DNA of 10,618 nt, taken from Lachnospiraceae bacterium UBA7060. Its GTDB lineage: Bacteria; Bacillota; Clostridia; Lachnospirales; Lachnospiraceae. How positions within the stretch are numbered: the first letter of the stretch is position 1; the number at the start of each line of letters is the position of its first letter. The DNA lies in NCBI GenBank assembly GCA_002493835.1, contig DLAA01000082.1, positions 1 to 10,618 of the forward strand. The letters are read 5' to 3'. Below the pieces are notes generated by a model. That model was not told the origin of the DNA and searched no databases. It was given only the letters and a program-made list of their open reading frames with translations. The position numbers and the translations under genes were made by a program. Of the stretch, positions 6,868-10,618 are shown piece by piece.

Positions 6868-7224
6868 ATGTACATGGATACCATTGGTGAAAGAATAATT
6901 TTTTTAAGAGAAGAACGTGAAATAAGCCAGAAGGCTCTTGCAATTGAAATTGGCATCACTGCCACGACACTTTCCAGATATGAGAATGACATATATGAAC
7001 CTAAAGCAGAAATCATACGCCGCCTTGCCGTGGCCCTGGATACGACTTCTGATTTCCTCATCGGCCTATGCGCTGATTTCCATAAGCCGAATGAATCAAC
7101 CCCTTACACAAATCTCTCCGCCAAAGAACATCGGCTGGTTAAAAATTACAGGGAATTGAGCGAATGCAACCGCGCACGGATCGATGAGCGCGTCATCACG
7201 CTGCTTGAACTTGGAGAAGATTGA
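6868..7224 (+). CDS. XRE-family helix-turn-helix transcriptional regulator
   Basis: A small cytoplasmic DNA-binding protein of about 118 residues. The N-terminal part (4-66) is a classic XRE/Cro-C1 domain: IGERIIFLREERE, then the helix-turn-helix around 18-40 (SQKALAIEIGITATTLSRYEN), followed by EPKAEIIRRLAVAL and the typical closing SDFLIGL. The C-terminal part (about 82-118) is a charged helical segment that may mediate dimerisation. No metal or peptide-sensing domain is visible. The start is chosen at 6868 because GAAAGG at 6855-6860 lies 7 bases upstream; 6865 and 6874 (giving MDTIGER) are also possible, and the in-frame ATG at 6802 has no ribosome binding site. It is divergent from the secreted-protein gene and probably controls itself and perhaps that neighbour (inference). 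Confidence 0.85.
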   Translation: MYMDTIGERIIFLREEREISQKALAIEIGITATTLSRYENDIYEPKAEIIRRLAVALDTTSDFLIGLCADFHKPNESTPYTNLSAKEHRLVKNYRELSECNRARIDERVITLLELGED

Positions 7225-7234
7225 TTACCAGCCT

Positions 7235-7311
7235 TGGTATACTATTTTTAGACCAAAAAAACTACTGCTCATTTCAAAAATGTGCTAAACTGTCATCAGA
7301 TGTGTTATAGA
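7235..7311 (+). promoter_or_regulatory. Possible promoters of the exonuclease gene
   Basis: Two extended -10 boxes lie in the spacer: TGGTATACT (7235-7243) and TGTTATAGA (7303-7311). Neither has a convincing -35 box. Either could start transcription of the gene at 7340, which may alternatively be read through from the XRE gene. Confidence 0.3.
7238..7269. promoter_or_regulatory. Shared 32-base element, copy B (XRE/exonuclease spacer)
   Basis: Read on the plus strand it is TATACTATTTTT, AGACC, seven A, then CTACTGCT. It matches 2369-2400 at 28 of 32 positions, and the similarity goes on weakly for about ten bases to a CAAAAA run. It starts 14 bases after the XRE stop codon and ends 70 bases before the exonuclease start. 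Confidence 0.5.
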
Positions 7312-7339
7312 TTGAAAGAAGTTTTAAGCGGAGGGAACT

Positions 7340-8443
7340 ATGCAAATTGTAAATCGGACTCTGGAACCTTTCCAAATCAACTATCCCTTGGAGCGGATTG
7401 CGTCCTTGGAGAAAATCCTGTTTTTGGATATCGAGACCACCGGCTTTACTGCGAAAAGCTCCTCCCTGTATCTGATTGGGGCAGCTTTTTTCAAAGACAA
7501 CCGTTGGCAGGTCAGACAGTGGTTTTGTGAAAACCCCGCTGAAGAGGCATCCACACTGGACGCTTTTTTCGCTTTTGCCGCCGATTATACCCATTTGATC
7601 CACTTTAACGGCAACAACTTTGACCTTCCCTATCTTCTACAGAAATGTGAACAACATAAGTTATCGCACAATTTTGACAATTTTGAAGGAATTGATCTGT
7701 ACAGAAGGCTCTCTCCCTACAAAGCTTTTCTGCACACCCCAAACTGTAAACAGAAAACATTGGAAGGCCTGCTTGGAATTCATCGGGAAGACCGTTTCCC
7801 CGGCGGTGAATTAATCGAAATTTACAAAAATTATGTGCAGAACCCACAGGAAGATGCCCGCTTTCTCCTGCTTCTGCACAACAGTGACGACGTCAAAGGA
7901 ATGCTGCAGATTCTTCCCCTTCTGGCATTCTATGACATCTTTAACGGAACTATCCGGGCAAAAAAAGTGCAGGCAAACAGCTATGTTGACTATCATGGTC
8001 AGGATAAGCAGGAGCTCTTAATGAAGCTGGCTCTGCCCACGCCCCTGCCTTTCTCAATCTCCAATTTAACTAATAGCTGTTATTTCAGTGGTGAAGATGC
8101 TGAAGGAATACTAAAAGTGCCTCTGTATGAGGAAGAGATGAAGTATTTCTACTCTAATTATAGAGACTACTACTATCTGCCTCAGGAAGATATTGCACTC
8201 CACAAATCCGTATCCTCCTTCGTAGATCCGTCGCACCGCATTCAAGCTGCAGCCGCCACCTGTTATACACGCAAATACGGCCAATTTCTTCCTCAGTGGG
8301 ATATTTTTATGGAACCATTTTTCAAACGAGATTACAAAAGTAAGGAATACTTCTTCGAACTTACAGACGAGCTGAAGACCGATAGAGATCTCTTTTCCCG
8401 CTATGCCCAGTATCTGCTGAGTAAAATGGCAAAAACATATTAG
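7340..8443 (+). CDS. YprB-like DEDDh 3'-5' exonuclease-domain protein
   Basis: A 367-residue soluble protein with an RNase H-like exonuclease domain in residues 20-200 (the RNase_H_2/YprB group, related to DnaQ). The metal-binding set is complete: LFLDIETTG with D30 and E32 (Exo I), HFNGNNFD with D95 (Exo II) and H180-x3-D184 in HNSDDVKGM (Exo III, the DEDDh type). The region 120-160 holds the family's YRRLSPYK and LEGLLGI segments. The C-terminal half (205-367) has no domain I recognise and is rich in Tyr and Phe. The expected activity is Mg2+-dependent hydrolysis of nucleic acid from the 3' end; the natural substrate of this family is not established to my knowledge. The start is supported by GCGGAGGG 5 bases upstream. 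Monocistronic or co-transcribed with the XRE gene, and followed by strong hairpins. Confidence 0.85.
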   Translation: MQIVNRTLEPFQINYPLERIASLEKILFLDIETTGFTAKSSSLYLIGAAFFKDNRWQVRQWFCENPAEEASTLDAFFAFAADYTHLIHFNGNNFDLPYLLQKCEQHKLSHNFDNFEGIDLYRRLSPYKAFLHTPNCKQKTLEGLLGIHREDRFPGGELIEIYKNYVQNPQEDARFLLLLHNSDDVKGMLQILPLLAFYDIFNGTIRAKKVQANSYVDYHGQDKQELLMKLALPTPLPFSISNLTNSCYFSGEDAEGILKVPLYEEEMKYFYSNYRDYYYLPQEDIALHKSVSSFVDPSHRIQAAAATCYTRKYGQFLPQWDIFMEPFFKRDYKSKEYFFELTDELKTDRDLFSRYAQYLLSKMAKTY

Positions 8444-8447
8444 TATT

Positions 8448-8477
8448 CGAGTAGGGAAGATTTTCTTCCCCTACTCG
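8448..8477 (+). terminator. Strong hairpin directly after the exonuclease stop codon
   Basis: CGAGTAGGGAAG (8448-8459) pairs with CTTCCCCTACTCG (8465-8477) in a 12-base-pair stem with one bulged C and a loop of ATTTT. It starts 4 bases after the stop codon. No T run follows on either strand, so it may act as an mRNA 3' end stabiliser rather than a terminator. Confidence 0.5.
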
Positions 8478-8497
8478 CAGCACGCACCCCTGCGCAC

Positions 8498-8545
8498 AAA
8501 AAAAGAGGGCAGTTCCCGCAGGAATTGTCCTCTTCTTATATTTTT
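8498..8545. terminator. Bidirectional intrinsic terminator between exonuclease and cheR genes
   Basis: A 14-base-pair stem (AAGAGGGCAGTTCC, 8503-8516, with GGAATTGTCCTCTT, 8521-8534, two G-T wobbles) closes a CGCA loop. On the minus strand it runs into TTTTTTT (8504-8498), ideal for ending cheR; on the plus strand it is followed by CTTATATTTTT. It serves the two convergent genes. Confidence 0.85.
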
Positions 8546-8563
8546 CATCATATTATTCTTGCT

Positions 8564-8633
8564 GTTATGTATCACTCGTTACGCATCACTTGTTATATGC
8601 CATCTGTTACATAACGCTTGTTGCACCAGCAGA
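8564..8633. repeat. Degenerate 14-base tandem repeat
   Basis: Successive units begin at 8564, 8578, 8592, 8606 and 8620: GTTATGTATCACTC, GTTACGCATCACTT, GTTATATGCCATCT, GTTACATAACGCTT and GTTGCACCAGCAGA. GTT is constant; units one and two share 11 of 14 bases, unit five is poor. It lies in the 3' region of cheR and does not encode a protein repeat since 14 is not a multiple of 3. Confidence 0.5.
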
Positions 8634-8638
8634 GCATT

Positions 8639-9418
8639 CTACATAGGTCTCTGATAAAAGAAAGAATTTTTGCGATCAAACCCAACATCTTTGTGATTGA
8701 TAATCTGCTCGGTGCTGCCGATAAACAAATAGCCGCCCGGTTTCAAACTTTTCTGGAATTTTCGGAATACCTCGTCCTTCGCTTCCTCTGTAAAGTAAAT
8801 CAATACATTACGGCAAACTATCAAATGAAAATCTGTAAGATAAGTATCCTTTAGAAGATTATGCTCCTTAAATTCCACCCTTGACTTAACTTCCTCGGAG
8901 ATTTGATACGATGGTCCAACCTTTGTAAAAAACTTCTTTTTCAGATCTGCCGGTACACCCACCACACTCTTTTCCGTATACAAACCCAGTTTAGCTTTCT
9001 CGATTACCTGCTTATCCAAATCTGTTGCGTAAATTCTAATCTGGTTCATCGGCACATGTCTCGAAAGTGCCATAACCAGCGAATATGGTTCATCCCCTGT
9101 GGAGCATGCTGCACTCCAAATTTTGAGATTTTTCCCAAACCGATTAATCAACTCAGGAAAAATATCCTTATCCAAAAGCTGCCATTGATCAACATTCCTA
9201 TAAAATTCGGATACATTGATTGTAAGATAATTGACAAACTCCTCAAACCTGTCCTTGTCTTTCTTGAGGACATCAATATATTTATCATATCCTACAACTT
9301 TATTCTTGGAAATTAACGTATCAATCCGGCGCTTCATCTGTTTTTCTTTATAAGCGTTTAAATCAATTTTGGTAAGGTCATAAACTGCTTTCTTAAAGTA
9401 TTCATAGTCATATGCCAT
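8639..9418 (-). CDS. cheR: CheR-type protein-glutamate methyltransferase
   Basis: A 259-residue cytoplasmic enzyme that transfers methyl groups from S-adenosylmethionine to glutamates of chemoreceptors, setting adaptation in chemotaxis. The N-terminal helical domain (1-70) contains the basic QMKRRI segment (27-32). The catalytic domain shows TINVSEFYRN (66-75), WSAACSTGDEPYSL (101-114, the methyl-donor binding loop), IYATDLD (129-135), FHLIVCRNVLIYF (197-209) and LKPGGYLFIGSTE (225-237). All usual CheR motifs are present and the length is near normal. The ribosome binding site is GGGAG at 9425-9429. No other chemotaxis gene is in the window. It lies 72 bases after the S1 gene on the same strand with no convincing terminator between, so co-transcription is possible. 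It ends at a strong terminator. Confidence 0.92.
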   Translation of the reverse strand: MAYDYEYFKKAVYDLTKIDLNAYKEKQMKRRIDTLISKNKVVGYDKYIDVLKKDKDRFEEFVNYLTINVSEFYRNVDQWQLLDKDIFPELINRFGKNLKIWSAACSTGDEPYSLVMALSRHVPMNQIRIYATDLDKQVIEKAKLGLYTEKSVVGVPADLKKKFFTKVGPSYQISEEVKSRVEFKEHNLLKDTYLTDFHLIVCRNVLIYFTEEAKDEVFRKFQKSLKPGGYLFIGSTEQIINHKDVGFDRKNSFFYQRPM

Positions 9419-9490
9419 GATAATCTCCCATCCTTATTCCTTTATGACATTATGAAAAGAAGCCTTAAAAGTGCACCATGCAAAAGCTCT

Positions 9491-10618
9491 CTATTCCTCA
9501 TTTCCATCAGCTATCACCGCATCGATGTCCACCGAAACAGCATCCTCGTCGCTGGTCTTCTCTGCCTTGGGCTCCGCAAGCATTGCCTTAATGCTCAAGC
9601 TGATTTTCTTGTCCGCCTCATTAAAGTCAACGACCTTTGCCGTCACCTCTTCACCGCTCTTTAACACATCAGACGGCTTGTCTATATGCTCCTTGGATAT
9701 CTGGGACACATGAAGAAGAGCATCAATACCTGGCTCCAATTCAATAAATGCACCAAAATCAGTCATACGTGCAACCTTACCAGTCACTACCGTACCCACC
9801 GCGTACTTGTCTGCCGCATTTTTCCAGGGATTCTGATCCTCAAACTTAAGGCTCAGTGCAATCTTCGTACCAGAAATATCCTTGATCAACACTTTAACTA
9901 CATCGCCGACCTTGAACACCTTCTTCGGATTCTCCACTCTGCCCCAGGACATCTCTGAAATGTGGAGCAGGCCATCACAGCCGCCCAAATCGATGAATGC
10001 ACCAAAATCAGTCACATTCTTAACAGTACCTTCCACAGTGTCACCAATCTTAATTGTCTCAAACAGCTTCTTCTGCAGTTCAGCCTTCTCCTCAAGAATA
10101 AGCTGCTTTCTGTCGCCGATATATCTTCTTCTCTTAGGATTATACTCGCTGATCACAAACTGAATCTCCTGACCCGCATATTTGTTCAAATCCTTCTCAT
10201 AGGTATCGGATACAAGGCTTGCAGGAATAAAAATCCGCACTTCCTCCACCACCACGCTTAAACCGCCGTCAAGAACCTGAGCGACCTTAGCTGTAAGCAC
10301 TTCTCTGTTTTCATAAGCTTCCTCAATGCGCTTATTTCCTCTGTCTGCCGCAAGACGTTTGTAAGTAAGAAGCACCTGCCCCTCACCGTCATTCACCTTA
10401 AGCACCTTCACTTCCATGGTATCTCCAGGCTTTGCAACGGTTGTCAAATCTACATTGGGTTCGTTTGTATATTCATTTCTCGTTAATACGCCATCCGACT
10501 TATATCCGATGTTGAGAATGATTTCTTCCGGTTTTACATCGATAACGGTACCTTCAACAACCTCTCCTGTGTGTATTGTCCTTAAGGACTCTTCTAACAT
10601 TTGTTCAAAAGTTAATTC
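9491..10618 (-). CDS. rpsA: Ribosomal protein S1 (N-terminus beyond window edge)
   Basis: An S1-domain RNA-binding protein that helps mRNA bind the 30S ribosome. Counting from the Met at 10600, four S1 domains are seen: 12-82, 99-168, 185-253 and 267-338. Domains three and four carry the strongest consensus (VTDFGAFIDLGG-DGLLHISEMSWG; MTDFGAFIELEPG-DALLHVSQIS). An acidic tail follows (339-369). Four domains rather than six is usual in low-GC Gram-positive bacteria. The frame stays open upstream of 10600 and encodes Glu-Leu-Thr-Phe-Glu-Gln before that Met, which has no ribosome binding site, so this Met is internal and the gene is cut by the window. In many clostridia this type of S1 is fused behind IspH (LytB); that cannot be decided here. 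The first two domains are more divergent, as in the family generally. Confidence 0.93.
   Translation of the reverse strand, partial: ELTFEQMLEESLRTIHTGEVVEGTVIDVKPEEIILNIGYKSDGVLTRNEYTNEPNVDLTTVAKPGDTMEVKVLKVNDGEGQVLLTYKRLAADRGNKRIEEAYENREVLTAKVAQVLDGGLSVVVEEVRIFIPASLVSDTYEKDLNKYAGQEIQFVISEYNPKRRRYIGDRKQLILEEKAELQKKLFETIKIGDTVEGTVKNVTDFGAFIDLGGCDGLLHISEMSWGRVENPKKVFKVGDVVKVLIKDISGTKIALSLKFEDQNPWKNAADKYAVGTVVTGKVARMTDFGAFIELEPGIDALLHVSQISKEHIDKPSDVLKSGEEVTAKVVDFNEADKKISLSIKAMLAEPKAEKTSDEDAVSVDIDAVIADGNEE

Noticed and set aside
7225..7237. Terminator after the XRE gene (TACCA-GCCT-TGGTA)
   Set aside because: The stem is only five base pairs and no T run follows directly; read-through into the exonuclease gene stays possible.
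8564..8633. CRISPR array
   Set aside because: The units are 14 bases, directly joined and degenerate, with no spacers and no cas genes nearby.

Overview
The window looks like a chromosomal piece of a Gram-positive anaerobe of the class Clostridia, most likely Lachnospiraceae. This rests on the Rnf gene order (rnfC, rnfD, then an overlapping next gene), a four-domain ribosomal protein S1 of the clostridial type, strong AGGAGG-type ribosome binding sites, AT-rich spacers and a large secreted protein built of beta-rich repeat modules. The family-level placement is inference from remembered protein style; no database search was possible.

Layout. (1) Positions 1-2314, minus strand: start of an Rnf operon, read as rnfC, rnfD and the first bases of the next gene (probably rnfG). 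Rnf couples electron transfer between reduced ferredoxin and NAD+ to ion pumping across the membrane. (2) 2315-2512: spacer with a good intrinsic terminator (for the gene upstream) and the likely rnfC promoter. (3) 2513-6481, minus strand: a 1322-residue exported protein with four tandem modules of about 200 residues, two C-terminal modules of another type, and no recognisable cell-wall anchor. (4) 6482-6867: divergent control region rich in palindromes and short repeats. (5) 6868-7224, plus strand: a small XRE-type DNA-binding regulator. (6) 7340-8443, plus strand: a YprB-like DEDDh 3'-5' exonuclease-domain protein. (7) 8444-8638: convergent spacer with two strong hairpins and a degenerate 14-base tandem repeat. 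(8) 8639-9418, minus strand: a CheR chemoreceptor methyltransferase. (9) 9491-10618, minus strand: ribosomal protein S1, cut by the window edge; the coding frame is open to the last base, so its true start lies outside.

How the parts relate. The Rnf genes form one transcription unit. The secreted-protein gene and the XRE gene diverge from a shared control region, which makes the XRE protein a candidate local regulator (inference). CheR follows S1 on the same strand with no clear terminator between them and may be co-transcribed. No phage, insertion sequence, CRISPR array, tRNA or rRNA was seen.

Most worth following up: a 32-base element present once upstream of rnfC and once between the XRE and exonuclease genes (28 of 32 positions identical), and the palindrome-rich divergent region in front of the giant secreted protein. 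I did not find a clearly new defence or mobile system.
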